Notes: generated from the letters alone by a model not told the origin. DNA of 38,776 bases from a candidate division Zixibacteria bacterium SM23_73_2 (GCA_001304315.1 LJUW01000075.1:1-38776); one strand, 5' to 3'. Counted from the first letter of the stretch, positions 8,660 to 16,218 are shown. Program-made: numbers and translations.

Positions 8660-9207
8660 ATCTGGTATGGCAGAAAAGTTACTATGAGCCGGACCGGTAT
8701 GCGGGTTTAGCTTATCTTTCACCCGATGATCCTTACGGGGCCAGCGTGATAAAGAACAACCAATACATATTTCCTAATGGCGGGGATTTCCTGACAGGAG
8801 AGCTTTATCAGATAGCCTCAATCCCGGGTTATAATCCCTACTCATACAATCAGGATCTCACAACGGTGATGAGTGCCAAGAGGACCTATCTGGGAACCGA
8901 TGACACGGTGGAGGTTATCTTTGCACTGGCGGTTAGCAAAAGTGGTCTGGGTGATTTGAAAAACTCGGTTCTCAAAGCCAAGCTTCTGTCCGGAGCTGCG
9001 ATCGAGAGCGGAGACGTTGATGGAGATGGGGAGCTCAACCTGGGCGACGTGATCTACTTGGCCAATTACTATCTGAAGGGTGGTTCTCCTCCTGTACCTC
9101 TTGTTATTGTAGGGGATGTTAACTGCGATGATGAGATTAACCTTTCGGACGTTATCTATTTAGCCAATTACCTGCTGAAGAGCGGACCTGATCCCTGCAT
9201 CCATTAG
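8644..9207 (+). CDS. C-terminal part of the frame-broken M14 peptidase, with dockerin-type repeats
   Basis: This 187-aa stretch has no signal peptide or convincing ribosome binding site, and its first in-frame start candidate is a GTG within NNSGVDEDLNLVW. It continues the upstream protein in a different frame. It finishes the accessory domain (NLVWQKSYYEPDRYAGLAYL...) and ends with two dockerin type-I-like calcium repeats: GDVDGDGELNLGDVIYLANY and GDVNCDDEINLSDVIYLANY, at about residues 120-180. Dockerins bind cohesins; similar repeats end two other secreted peptidases in this window. A segment expected between FNLSG and the NNSGVDED sequence appears to be missing as well as out of frame. 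It is either a pseudogene fragment or the result of a sequencing or assembly error. Confidence 0.75.
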   Translation: MDEDLNLVWQKSYYEPDRYAGLAYLSPDDPYGASVIKNNQYIFPNGGDFLTGELYQIASIPGYNPYSYNQDLTTVMSAKRTYLGTDDTVEVIFALAVSKSGLGDLKNSVLKAKLLSGAAIESGDVDGDGELNLGDVIYLANYYLKGGSPPVPLVIVGDVNCDDEINLSDVIYLANYLLKSGPDPCIH

Positions 9208-9233
9208 ATTTATTTAAAATGTTTTTCTTTTAC

Positions 9234-9266
9234 CCCGGTTTCCTCTCAGGAGGCCGGGTTTTTTTT
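9234..9266 (+). terminator. Rho-independent terminator after the M14 peptidase gene
   Basis: A GC-rich hairpin pairs CCCGG (9234-9238) with CCGGG (9254-9258) and CCTC with GAGG inside it, with a three-T bulge on the left arm. It is followed by eight T residues (9259-9266). It lies 27 bp after the dockerin stop codon. Confidence 0.8.
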
Positions 9267-9358
9267 AAAGAAATCTCTTTACAAATTTCTTTTCGGTTTA
9301 TAATTTGATAACAGACTTTCTAAACCAATACACAAAGATCTTGGAATAGAGATTTTTT

Positions 9359-9982
9359 ATGCTGGATTACGAGAGGATTATCTGGAATCAGGGTATAGGG
9401 CTGGTATGCGGGGTGGATGAGGCAGGTAGGGGTCCTCTGGCCGGGCCGGTGGTTTCCGCTGCGGTCGTTTTTCCCAGGGATTTTTATCTTGAGGGAGTAA
9501 ACGATTCCAAAAAGCTCAGCGCCTCCCAGAGGGAAAAACTTTTCGATCTTATAACCGAAAATGCTTTGGATTTTGGAGTAGGGGTAGTCGGTCATGAATT
9601 GATAGATAGAATCAACATCTTAAACGCATCCCTTCTGTCAATGCAGAAGGCGATAAGAAAACTGAAGATCGTCCCGGAGATGGTTTTGGTCGACGGCAGA
9701 ATAAAAATACCCCATCTTAAAATCCCCCAGATCGTGCTTGTAAAAGGGGATAACCTCTCTGTCTCAGTTGCCTCAGCTTCTATACTCGCCAAGGTGACCA
9801 GGGATAGACTTATGGAAGACTTCCACAGGGAATATCCGCAGTTCTCATTTGACAAAAACAAAGGCTACTCCACCGAAGCGCACAGAAAAGCTTTGGAGAA
9901 CTACGGTCCCTGCAAAATTCACCGAAGGTCTTTTAAGATATCCAATCTTTTAAAGAAAAAACAACCGGAGCTTAAGCTGTAA
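9359..9982 (+). CDS. rnhB: Ribonuclease HII
   Basis: RNase HII cuts the RNA strand of RNA-DNA hybrids and removes single ribonucleotides misincorporated into DNA. The 207-aa protein has the catalytic motif GVDEAGRGPLAGPVVSAAV (first Asp and Glu), KKLSASQREKL, VLVDGRIKIP (third acidic residue) and SVASASILAKVTRDRLM (fourth), then KGYSTEAHRKAL. Length is typical. It is followed 2 bp later by yraN, the normal bacterial pairing. In many genomes rnhB directly follows rplS; here about 4.7 kb intervene. The gene begins about 90 bp after the preceding terminator, so it must have its own promoter, though none is obvious. Confidence 0.97.
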   Translation: MLDYERIIWNQGIGLVCGVDEAGRGPLAGPVVSAAVVFPRDFYLEGVNDSKKLSASQREKLFDLITENALDFGVGVVGHELIDRINILNASLLSMQKAIRKLKIVPEMVLVDGRIKIPHLKIPQIVLVKGDNLSVSVASASILAKVTRDRLMEDFHREYPQFSFDKNKGYSTEAHRKALENYGPCKIHRRSFKISNLLKKKQPELKL

Positions 9983-9984
9983 AC

Positions 9985-10362
9985 ATGTCTGATATGTATA
10001 AACAAAGGGTGGGATCAGAAGGGGAAAGGTTTGCTCAAGAATTCCTGGAGAAGATGGGGTATCAAATAATAAAGAAAAATTACCGGTACAGGCATAAGGA
10101 GATAGATATCATTGCAAAAGATAAAAACACGATTGTCTTTGTGGAGGTCAAAACCATAAAATCAAAAAAATTCGGGGAATCAATCGAAAAAGTGAATCTG
10201 AAAAAAAGAAAAAGGATTGCTGAGGTTGCGCAGGCATACTTAGCGGAGAATGACCTGTCCGGATTTGATTTCAGATTCGACGTGGTGGGTGTCGATTTGA
10301 AGGATGAAAAAAAGCTGGTTCACCTACCCAATGCCTTCACCATAGATTGGCTTTCAGTTTGA
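9985..10362 (+). CDS. YraN / UPF0102 family endonuclease-like protein
   Basis: A 125-aa protein of the UPF0102 family, with a restriction-endonuclease-like fold. The characteristic segment is GSEGERFAQEFLEKMGYQII followed by NYRYRHKEIDIIAKDKN and VFVEVKT, which holds the E-x-D...E-V-K metal-binding pattern of PD-(D/E)xK nucleases. The cellular role is not established; the constant neighbourhood with rnhB suggests nucleic-acid metabolism or recombination. The ATG at 9985 lies 2 bp after rnhB, and the 3' end overlaps the convergent gene by about 9 bp. Confidence 0.93.
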   Translation: MSDMYKQRVGSEGERFAQEFLEKMGYQIIKKNYRYRHKEIDIIAKDKNTIVFVEVKTIKSKKFGESIEKVNLKKRKRIAEVAQAYLAENDLSGFDFRFDVVGVDLKDEKKLVHLPNAFTIDWLSV

Positions 10363-10677
10363 TTCGACCTTTTCCTTTAGTTTCTGATTAATCTTTCTCC
10401 AGATCTCAACCCATTTCTCAGGGTTGTTTTTATAATCCTGGATGAATTTCTCCAAATCCTTTTGATCAGCTTTGTATTTTTTAAAAATCTCCTCTTTCAT
10501 TTTTGAAAAAGAATTACCAGAAAGCTCAGGCTCGGTCTGAAGCAGGTTGAGCTCAACGTATATCTGGACAAACTTATCCTCGGATAATGGCCTGGAAAGC
10601 TGGTGGTAGAGGTAAATTGCAAAAACGACAACAAATATAATAATCGCAGATAATATAATTTTTTTTCCTAAAAGCAT
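10354..10677 (-). CDS. Small single-pass membrane protein of unknown function
   Basis: ATG at 10677 is chosen because GAGGACAACTCA precedes it; a longer frame upstream starts in the ispG promoter region and is unlikely. The 107-aa protein begins MLLGKKIILSAIIIFVVVFA, one membrane helix or uncleaved signal. The rest is a soluble helical domain with many charges: SEDKFVQIYVELNLLQ, then EEIFKKYKADQKDLEKFIQD and WVEIWRKINQKLKEKVESN. The 'F-V-x-I-Y-V-E-L' start of that domain recalls small helical envelope proteins such as DUF4296, but this is only a resemblance. It is transcribed against yraN and divergently from ispG. Confidence 0.7.
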   Translation of the reverse strand: MLLGKKIILSAIIIFVVVFAIYLYHQLSRPLSEDKFVQIYVELNLLQTEPELSGNSFSKMKEEIFKKYKADQKDLEKFIQDYKNNPEKWVEIWRKINQKLKEKVESN

Positions 10678-10778
10678 TGAGTTGTCCTCAAAACTATTTG
10701 ATAAAGTTAATTTAGAGTCAGGATATGTCAAGAAAATAATTATTGACAAAGCCAACAGATTAAACAGATTATAATGGG

Positions 10779-11834
10779 ATGACAAGAAAGAAGACCAGGA
10801 AGGTATGGGTGGGAAAGGTGCCCATAGGAGGAGATTCACCTGTCACAGTCCAGTCGATGTGCAATACCCCTACCAAGGATGTTCTGAAAACCACAAGGCA
10901 GATCAAAAAGTTGGAAAGGGCTGGTTGTGAGATAATAAGGGTTGCGGTTGTTGATTCAGATGATGCGAAAGCTTTAGCTGAGATCAAAAAGAGAATTAAA
11001 ATTCCTCTGGTAGCTGACATTCAATTCGATTATCGTTTGGCTTTGAAATCGATAAAACACGGTGCGGATAAGTTGAGGATAAATCCGGGGAATATCGGAT
11101 CTAAATGGAGGGTGGAGGAGGTGGTAAAGGCAGCCAGGGATAGAAAAATTCCCATAAGGGTGGGGGTTAACTCCGGCTCTCTGCCTTCGGATCTGAGAAA
11201 AAAATACGGGGGGGTAACGCCTGAGGGTATGGTTGAGGCTGCTTTGAGGGAGATCGAGATTCTGGAGGATTTGGATTTTAACGACACGGTTATTTCACTT
11301 AAATCCTCTGACGTTCCTACGACTATAGAATCCTACAGGATGGTTTCGAAAAAAACAAGATATCCTTTACATCTGGGAGTAACCGAGGTTGGACCGGTAA
11401 GGGTTGGTTCGATTAAATCTGCAGTTGGTATGGGAATCCTTCTGGAATTGGGAATTGGGGATACCTTAAGGGTCTCCTTGACCGGTGATCCGGTCGAGGA
11501 GGTGAAAACCGGGTATGAGATTTTAAAATCCTTGAACCTGCGTGAATACGGACCGATTTTGATATCCTGCCCTACCTGCGGAAGGTGTGAGATCGATCTT
11601 TTATCCCTGGTGAGGAAGGTTGAGAAAAGATTATCCAGGATAAAACATCCGATCAGGGTTGCGGTAATGGGATGCGTGGTCAACGGTCCCGGTGAGGCAA
11701 GGGAGGCGGACGTGGGGATCGCCGGGGGTAAGGGTTATGGAATTTTGTTCAGGAAGGGGAGGATTGTTGGAAGGGTAAAAGAGGCTAATTTAGTGAGGGT
11801 TTTGATGGAGGAGGTGGAGGGGATTTTAAAATGA
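10779..11834 (+). CDS. ispG: 4-hydroxy-3-methylbut-2-en-1-yl diphosphate synthase (IspG/GcpE)
   Basis: IspG reduces methylerythritol cyclodiphosphate to HMBPP in the MEP isoprenoid pathway, using a [4Fe-4S] cluster. The 351-aa protein shows VWVGKVPIGGDSPVTVQSM at the N-terminus, the TIM-barrel segment RVAVVDSDDAKAL, LRINPGNIGS, IPIRVGVNSGSLP, and the C-terminal cluster domain with CPTCGRCEIDLL and VMGCVVNGPGEAREADVGIAGG. The three cysteines expected to hold the cluster are present. Length fits the short two-domain bacterial form. A TATAAT lies only 4 bp before the ATG and no clear Shine-Dalgarno is seen, so the exact start is less certain than the identity. Confidence 0.97.
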   Translation: MTRKKTRKVWVGKVPIGGDSPVTVQSMCNTPTKDVLKTTRQIKKLERAGCEIIRVAVVDSDDAKALAEIKKRIKIPLVADIQFDYRLALKSIKHGADKLRINPGNIGSKWRVEEVVKAARDRKIPIRVGVNSGSLPSDLRKKYGGVTPEGMVEAALREIEILEDLDFNDTVISLKSSDVPTTIESYRMVSKKTRYPLHLGVTEVGPVRVGSIKSAVGMGILLELGIGDTLRVSLTGDPVEEVKTGYEILKSLNLREYGPILISCPTCGRCEIDLLSLVRKVEKRLSRIKHPIRVAVMGCVVNGPGEAREADVGIAGGKGYGILFRKGRIVGRVKEANLVRVLMEEVEGILK

Positions 11835-11925
11835 GAAGCTAAATTTATGTTTCTTTTTAGAGTTAAAAGTCATTATCTTCGTTCTACCATAAACTTAAAA
11901 AGGATTTAGATTTCGGAGGATGATT

Positions 11926-13239
11926 ATGAAAATTTCTAAGATGGTTTTTGTCAGTGCAATCATTCTTCTTTTGGCTTCAAATATCTGCGCAAGTGAAAAG
12001 GCGGAAGAACATTATCAAAAAGCATTTTCGTTGGCAGAGAAGGGTATGTATGAAAAAGCTATTGCGGAATGTGAGCGAGCCATAGAGCTTGAACCGGAGT
12101 TTTTTGAAGCTCATTTACTCTGGGGTTTTGCTTTGAACTATTTAGGCAGATATGAGGAGGCAGCAGAGAGATTCAAGGAATCAGTAAGGATAGCTCCTGA
12201 TAATCCATTATCCTATCACAGCTGGGGGTTTGCTTTGAATAATCTGGGAAAGTACGAGGATGCAATAGAGAAGTATAAAAAAACAATAGAGAAGTGTGAA
12301 AAAGCATTAGAAAAGTTCGGGGATAAAGTGAAGATAGATTCTATCTATGTCTTGACCTATCTCAACTGGGGAGCAACTCTGAGTAATTTAGGTAAATATA
12401 ATGAGGGGATAGAGAAGTTCAAGGAAGCAGTGAGGATAGAGCCCAACTGTGCAGATGCCTATTATTATTGGGGAAAAGCTTCAGGTGAATTAGGCAGATA
12501 TGAGGAGGCGATAGAAAAGTACAAGTCAGTAATCAGGGTAGATCCCACCTATGCCGAAGCTTATTCCGATTGGAATTTAACTTTATTACTTTTCAAGCAA
12601 TCAAATCCACTGATGGATTTTAAGGAAAAGACATTGAAGTATGAAGAACTTGCGGATGCCTATAACAAGTGGGGAAGAGTTTTGGCAGATTCAGGCAGGT
12701 ATGAGGAGGCGATAGGGAAATATAAGTTTGTGGTTAATACAATCGATTTGGTTAATACAATCGATTCCAACAAGGCAAGGGCATTTCTCAACTGGGGAAT
12801 AGCTTTAGGTAAATTAGGTAGATATGAGGAGGAAATAGAGAAGTATAAAGAAGTAGTGAAGATAGATCCTAACCATGTAGAAGCCTATTACAACTGGGGA
12901 ATAGCTTTGGCTGATTTAGGCAGGTACGAAGAGGCGATAGAGAAGCATAAAAATGCAGTGAGGATAAATCCCGATTATGCGCGTTCCTATCTCAACTGGG
13001 GGATAGCTTTGTATAAATTAGGTAGATATGAGGAGGCGATAGAAAGACATAAAAAGGCATTAAGGATAAATCCCGATTTTGGAGAAGCACATTACCATTT
13101 GGGTTTTGCTCTGAAGAATTTGAATAGGAAAAAAGAAGCAAAAAAGGAATTCTCAAAAGCTCTGAAGTTGTTAAAAGAACAGGGGAGAACAAAAGATGCG
13201 GAAAATGTTGAGTGGATTTTGAAGGAGTTAGATGAGTGA
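11926..13239 (+). CDS. Secreted tetratricopeptide-repeat protein (larger paralogue)
   Basis: ATG at 11926 is preferred over one at 11920, because GGAGG at 11915-11919 touches the first and is spaced 6 bp from the second. The 437-aa product starts MKISKMVFVSAIILLLASNI and the signal peptide ends near CAS. From about residue 25 to the end it is a run of roughly ten TPR units with the repeated pattern A-x-x-x-W-G-x-A-L-x-x-L-G-R-Y-E-E-A-I-E-K-Y-K, for example NWGIALGKLGRYEEEIEKY and NWGIALADLGRYEEAIEKH. TPR arrays mediate protein-protein contacts; nothing catalytic is visible. It is related to the gene at 13521, with similar signal peptides and repeats. An 80-bp repeat follows each of the two genes. 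Confidence 0.88.
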   Translation: MKISKMVFVSAIILLLASNICASEKAEEHYQKAFSLAEKGMYEKAIAECERAIELEPEFFEAHLLWGFALNYLGRYEEAAERFKESVRIAPDNPLSYHSWGFALNNLGKYEDAIEKYKKTIEKCEKALEKFGDKVKIDSIYVLTYLNWGATLSNLGKYNEGIEKFKEAVRIEPNCADAYYYWGKASGELGRYEEAIEKYKSVIRVDPTYAEAYSDWNLTLLLFKQSNPLMDFKEKTLKYEELADAYNKWGRVLADSGRYEEAIGKYKFVVNTIDLVNTIDSNKARAFLNWGIALGKLGRYEEEIEKYKEVVKIDPNHVEAYYNWGIALADLGRYEEAIEKHKNAVRINPDYARSYLNWGIALYKLGRYEEAIERHKKALRINPDFGEAHYHLGFALKNLNRKKEAKKEFSKALKLLKEQGRTKDAENVEWILKELDE

Positions 13240-13327
13240 GGGATTTTAGAAATGCTTGGAGTCATATGTTAATTTTTTTCCTTCTGAATTTGGGAAAAAG
13301 TTTTTTCACTCATTTTGCTATTAGTTA

Positions 13328-13409
13328 AGGGTACCTTACCCTTGACCAGACTTCATCGGGGTAGGGTACACCGATAGAACAATAAGGTGGTAAGATACCC
13401 CGACAGAAC
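13328..13409. repeat. 80-bp hairpin repeat, copy 1
   Basis: This begins AGGGTACCTTACCCTTGACC, continues with an ATCGG/CCGAT-paired segment and ends GATACCCCGACAGAAC. A near-identical copy lies at 14095-14174. Each copy contains short inverted repeats (AAGGGT/ACCCTT; ATCGG/CCGAT). It has no coding potential and is probably a small non-autonomous dispersed element. Confidence 0.75.
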
Positions 13410-13520
13410 TTAAATAGAGTGAAGTGCTGAAAAAGGTTTTAATTTCCCTTGTTTATGAGAGCATAATTACTATTTTGAATTAATAATGTAGTTTAAAACG
13501 ACTTAAGTTGGAGGATAGTT

Positions 13521-14078
13521 ATGAAAACAGTTAAGATAATAATTTTAAGCGTTATGACAGCTGCAGTACTTTCAAACCTCTTCTGCGAAAGCCAGACCGC
13601 AGAGGGACATCTTAAAAAAGGGATTGAGCTGAGCAAAAAGGGGGTTTTTACGGAAGCGATAGAAGAATTTAAGAAAGCCGCTGAGAAAAAACCGGATTAT
13701 GCTGAAGCTTATTACAACTGGGGAGTGGCTTTGGCTAATCTGGGCAAATATACTGATGCGGTGGTGAAGTATCAGGAGGCAACCGGAATAGATCCCAATT
13801 ATGCGGAGGTTTATTCGGACTGGGGAGGGACTCTGGTTATCTTGGAATACTACGATGAGGGTATAGAGAAGTACAAAGAGGCAATAAGGATAGCTCCCGA
13901 TATGCCGGAACCTCATGCAAATTTGGGCATTACCCTGGGTATGGTGGACAGGAAAGAGGAGGCAAAGGAGGAGCTTCAGAAAGCTTTGGAGCTGTTTAAA
14001 AAACAGGGCAAGGCTGAGGACGTGAGTAAGGTGGAGGCTTTGTTGTACAGTCTGGAGAAATCACAGGAAAAAGAATAG
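13521..14078 (+). CDS. Secreted tetratricopeptide-repeat protein (smaller paralogue)
   Basis: A 185-aa protein with signal peptide MKTVKIIILSVMTAAVLSNL and possible lipidation cysteine FCES; the spacing is not a clean lipobox. About three to four TPR units follow: AEGHLKKGIELSKKGVFTEA, AYYNWGVALANLGKYTDAVV, VYSDWGGTLVILEYYDEGIE and PHANLGITLGMVDRKEEAKE. The layout matches the first and last parts of the gene at 11926, so the two look like paralogues differing in repeat number. GGAGG sits 8 bp before the ATG. Its partner is unknown; extracytoplasmic protein binding is inferred from the signal and repeats. Confidence 0.85.
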   Translation: MKTVKIIILSVMTAAVLSNLFCESQTAEGHLKKGIELSKKGVFTEAIEEFKKAAEKKPDYAEAYYNWGVALANLGKYTDAVVKYQEATGIDPNYAEVYSDWGGTLVILEYYDEGIEKYKEAIRIAPDMPEPHANLGITLGMVDRKEEAKEELQKALELFKKQGKAEDVSKVEALLYSLEKSQEKE

Positions 14079-14094
14079 TGATTATTGTTGGTCC

Positions 14095-14174
14095 AGGGTA
14101 CCTTACCCTTGACCAGTTCATCGGGGTAAGGTACACCGATAGAACAATAATGTGGTAGGGTACCCCGATGGAAC
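14095..14174. repeat. 80-bp hairpin repeat, copy 2
   Basis: This is the second copy of the element at 13328-13409, in the same orientation and with the same order of blocks: AGGGTACCTTACCCTTGACC, TCATCGGGGTA, TACACCGATAGAACAATAA, then GGTACCCCGATGGAAC. It has a two-base deletion after GACCAG and a few substitutions. Each copy lies directly 3' of a TPR gene. Confidence 0.75.
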
Positions 14175-14223
14175 ATATATTTTTTAATTGGTAACCTACT
14201 TTTACTATAAGGTGGACATATCT

Positions 14224-14247
14224 CGCAGGCTGAAGCCTGCGGCTACC
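14224..14247. repeat. Dispersed hairpin with GGCTACC tail
   Basis: A perfect 7-bp stem CGCAGGC/GCCTGCG with loop TGAA is followed by GCTACC. It matches in design the hairpin at 28423-28446, read on the opposite strand: CGCAACC/GGTTGCG, same loop, same tail. The stem bases differ but remain paired. Confidence 0.65.
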
Positions 14248-14276
14248 ATTTGTGATATTGTATTATTTTTTTTACA

Positions 14277-14304
14277 CCCACGTTGGGGGCAACGTGGGGT
14301 TACC
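14277..14304. repeat. Dispersed hairpin with GGGG loop and GGTTACC tail
   Basis: A perfect 9-bp stem CCCACGTTG/CAACGTGGG with loop GGGG is followed by GTTACC. It is related to the hairpins at 33293-33314 and 33330-33344, which have the same loop type and tail but different, still complementary, stem bases. It lies at the 3' end of the leftward kptA and might also act as a transcription barrier. Confidence 0.6.
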
Positions 14305-14305
14305 G

Positions 14306-14851
14306 TTAATTAAGAACCTCCAAAAATTGCGGGGGGATTTTTTCCGTTAAAACCACCTCTCCCATATCGTAAAATTCAATTCCTTTTTTAAAAGCCTCAT
14401 AAGCAAAAATCTTGAAAACAGCTGGTTTTTCTGATCTTCTTTTCCCCACCTCATCTGCCTGCTTTATTGTTTTGCTCAGATGAACGTACTGGCGCCTCAT
14501 CGGCTTCAAACCTTCATTTTTAATCTTTTTAACCATAGAAGGGGAGGTTCCGTGAAAAAGATACTGGGGCGGTCTTTTTGGTCTTTGGTCCAATTCTATA
14601 TTTAAACTGTGACCATACCTTGCCCTGATTTTATCTTCTTTTATCTCGAACCTTTGTTTTGGACAATTTTTTACCACAAGCTCGATCTGCGATGGAGTGA
14701 TATCAGGATAACGCCTTTTTAATACTTTCTTCAAGTCTTCAACTGAGACAAACCCATAGGAGTCGAATTCCAAGCCGAAATCTTTGGTTTTATGCCTCAA
14801 GATCAACGACATGAACTTTGAAACCGAAACCTGTTGTTTTTTGTTTAACAT
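14306..14851 (-). CDS. kptA: RNA 2'-phosphotransferase KptA/Tpt1
   Basis: This enzyme transfers an internal RNA 2'-phosphate to NAD+, giving 2'-OH RNA, nicotinamide and ADP-ribose 1'',2''-cyclic phosphate. In eukaryotes it completes tRNA splicing; bacterial substrates are uncertain. The 181-aa protein has the family layout: a winged-helix N-terminal half (QVSVSKFMSLILRHKTKDFG, VSVEDLKKVLKRRYPDI) and an ADP-ribosyltransferase-like C-terminal half (IRARYGHSLN, YLFHGTSPSMVKKIKNEGL, RRQYVHLSKTI, FYDMGEVVLTEKIPP). The conserved R-H, R...H-G-T and V-H-L-S residues are present, so it should be active. No RNA ligase or intron-containing tRNA is visible nearby. Confidence 0.95.
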   Translation of the reverse strand: MLNKKQQVSVSKFMSLILRHKTKDFGLEFDSYGFVSVEDLKKVLKRRYPDITPSQIELVVKNCPKQRFEIKEDKIRARYGHSLNIELDQRPKRPPQYLFHGTSPSMVKKIKNEGLKPMRRQYVHLSKTIKQADEVGKRRSEKPAVFKIFAYEAFKKGIEFYDMGEVVLTEKIPPQFLEVLN

Positions 14852-14880
14852 GAAATGATCTTTTTAATACGTTAATTAAT

Positions 14881-14908
14881 ATATTATTGCATTGAGATGA
14901 AAAATCAA
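14881..14908 (-). promoter_or_regulatory. Candidate promoter of kptA
   Basis: On the minus strand TTGATT (complement of 14903-14908) and TAATAT (complement of 14881-14886) are separated by 16 bp. They lie about 30 bp upstream of the kptA start. This is a moderate match only. Confidence 0.35.
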
Positions 14909-15118
14909 TCCCAAAATTATCTTTGAGCAGAAAGGTTAAAACCTGAATCGGTCCAATTTACACATTTCAAAATATTAACGATTTCTTAAATTCGATAGCG
15001 TATTTAGTAAAAGATATTATATTGGTATTAGTAGATTCATTTAACATTTTGATTCTTATATGTCGATATTCATAATAGTGTATCAGGAAAAAGTCAAATA
15101 AGTTGAGGTGATGTAAAA

Positions 15119-15913
15119 ATGAAAAAACTTTGGTATTTTGTCCTGGCTTTGCTTGTACTTTTTGTGATATCCAATTGCTCCAAGAGCACCAAAACCGAGA
15201 AGCCTTCTCAAGGGATGGTGAAGATCTATTTAACCGATCTTCCCGCGACATACGATTCGGTTAACATAGCAGTATCCGAAGTTTGGGTGCACAAAGCCGA
15301 TACCAGCGACACCGCAGGGGGATGGATAATGTTAAGCGATAGTACCAGAGTATTTAATCTTTTGGATTTAGCTAACGGCGCTATGGCAATTCTGGATTCG
15401 GGCTCTTTAGATCCTGGTCATTATACTCAGATAAGGCTTTTGATTACCGATGGTAGTTACCTTGTTATCGAAGATCAAAGATATGATCTGGAGATTCCCT
15501 CGGGTTATCAAAGTGGGGTCAAGTTAACACATCAATTTACCATCGAGGAAAACACCCTTTATGAGCTTATTCTGGATTTCGACGCGGAGAGATCGATAGT
15601 TCATACCGGAGGTGATAAATACAAAATGAAACCAACCATCAGGGTGATCGCAAAAGTTACCTCAGGGGAGATCGAGGGCGTTGTTGTTCCTTTTGAGACT
15701 GAGGTTTTTGCTATAATTTTTCCGGATACTATAGCTCAGACTACTCCGGATGCTGACGGGTATTTTAAGTTAGCGGCGCTACCTGAAGGTCTTTATTCGG
15801 TGAAGGTCGTTCCTTCTGATACCTTGACCTATGCCGATACTACTATCTCGGATATAAACGTACTTGCAGGAACTGCAACCGATCTGGATACTATCTATCT
15901 GAGAGGTAAATAG
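15119..15913 (+). CDS. DUF4382-domain lipoprotein
   Basis: A 264-aa protein with a lipoprotein signal, MKKLWYFVLALLVLFVISNC, where ISNC is the lipobox. The mature protein begins with a DUF4382-type domain: GMVKIYLTDLPATYDSVNIA, VSEVWVHK, FNLLDLANGAMAIL, LDPGHYTQIRLLI, and ELILDFDAERSIV followed by KMKPTIRVI, covering about residues 32-180. The final ~75 residues look like a carboxypeptidase-regulatory-like beta sandwich (GEIEGVVVPFETEVFAII, DGYFKLAALPEGLYSVKVVP). The function of DUF4382 is unknown; it is common in surface lipoproteins of Bacteroidota-like bacteria. GAGGTG precedes the ATG. It stands alone between kptA and the helicase. Confidence 0.85.
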   Translation: MKKLWYFVLALLVLFVISNCSKSTKTEKPSQGMVKIYLTDLPATYDSVNIAVSEVWVHKADTSDTAGGWIMLSDSTRVFNLLDLANGAMAILDSGSLDPGHYTQIRLLITDGSYLVIEDQRYDLEIPSGYQSGVKLTHQFTIEENTLYELILDFDAERSIVHTGGDKYKMKPTIRVIAKVTSGEIEGVVVPFETEVFAIIFPDTIAQTTPDADGYFKLAALPEGLYSVKVVPSDTLTYADTTISDINVLAGTATDLDTIYLRGK

Positions 15914-16077
15914 AAGGGAAACTTTTAGCGATAGGAGATCGAGTGAGTAAGGGCTTTCCATTTGGATGATTCTGTATAAAAGAAGAACAAATTTTTGCTT
16001 CGATTTAAGATAAGTTAAAATTCTTCTCGAATTAGCCGAAATAGATAATAGAATTAAATGATAAATAAGGGGTATAT

Positions 16078-16218
16078 ATGCTGGATTTAAAGGTTATGAA
16101 CCTTCTTAAAAAGGATAAGAAAGTCTCCAAGGACTGGCTTTTGAAGAACGGGGAAAAGGATTTTGTTATCAAAGTAAAAAATATTGAGAAGAGAAGCGAG
16201 AAGCAGTTAAGCAGGTAA
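16078..16218 (+). CDS. Possible 46-aa basic protein
   Basis: A short frame begins at ATG 16078 with AAGGGG about 7 bp upstream and encodes MLDLKVMNLLKKDKKVSKDW followed by a lysine-rich segment ending SEKQLSR. It is highly charged and predicted helical, with no recognised domain. It ends 36 bp before the end of the convergent helicase gene. Support rests on the ribosome binding site and biased amino acid content only; it could equally be a decayed remnant of a longer gene. Confidence 0.4.
   Translation: MLDLKVMNLLKKDKKVSKDWLLKNGEKDFVIKVKNIEKRSEKQLSR

Noticed and set aside
10743-10775. TTGACA and TATAAT ahead of ispG as a promoter
   Set aside because: The spacing is 21 bp and the TATAAT lies 4 bp from the ATG, so the pair does not fit a normal promoter.
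10678-10839. N-terminal extension of the small membrane protein
   Set aside because: It would overlap the ispG start and lacks a ribosome binding site, whereas ATG 10677 has one.
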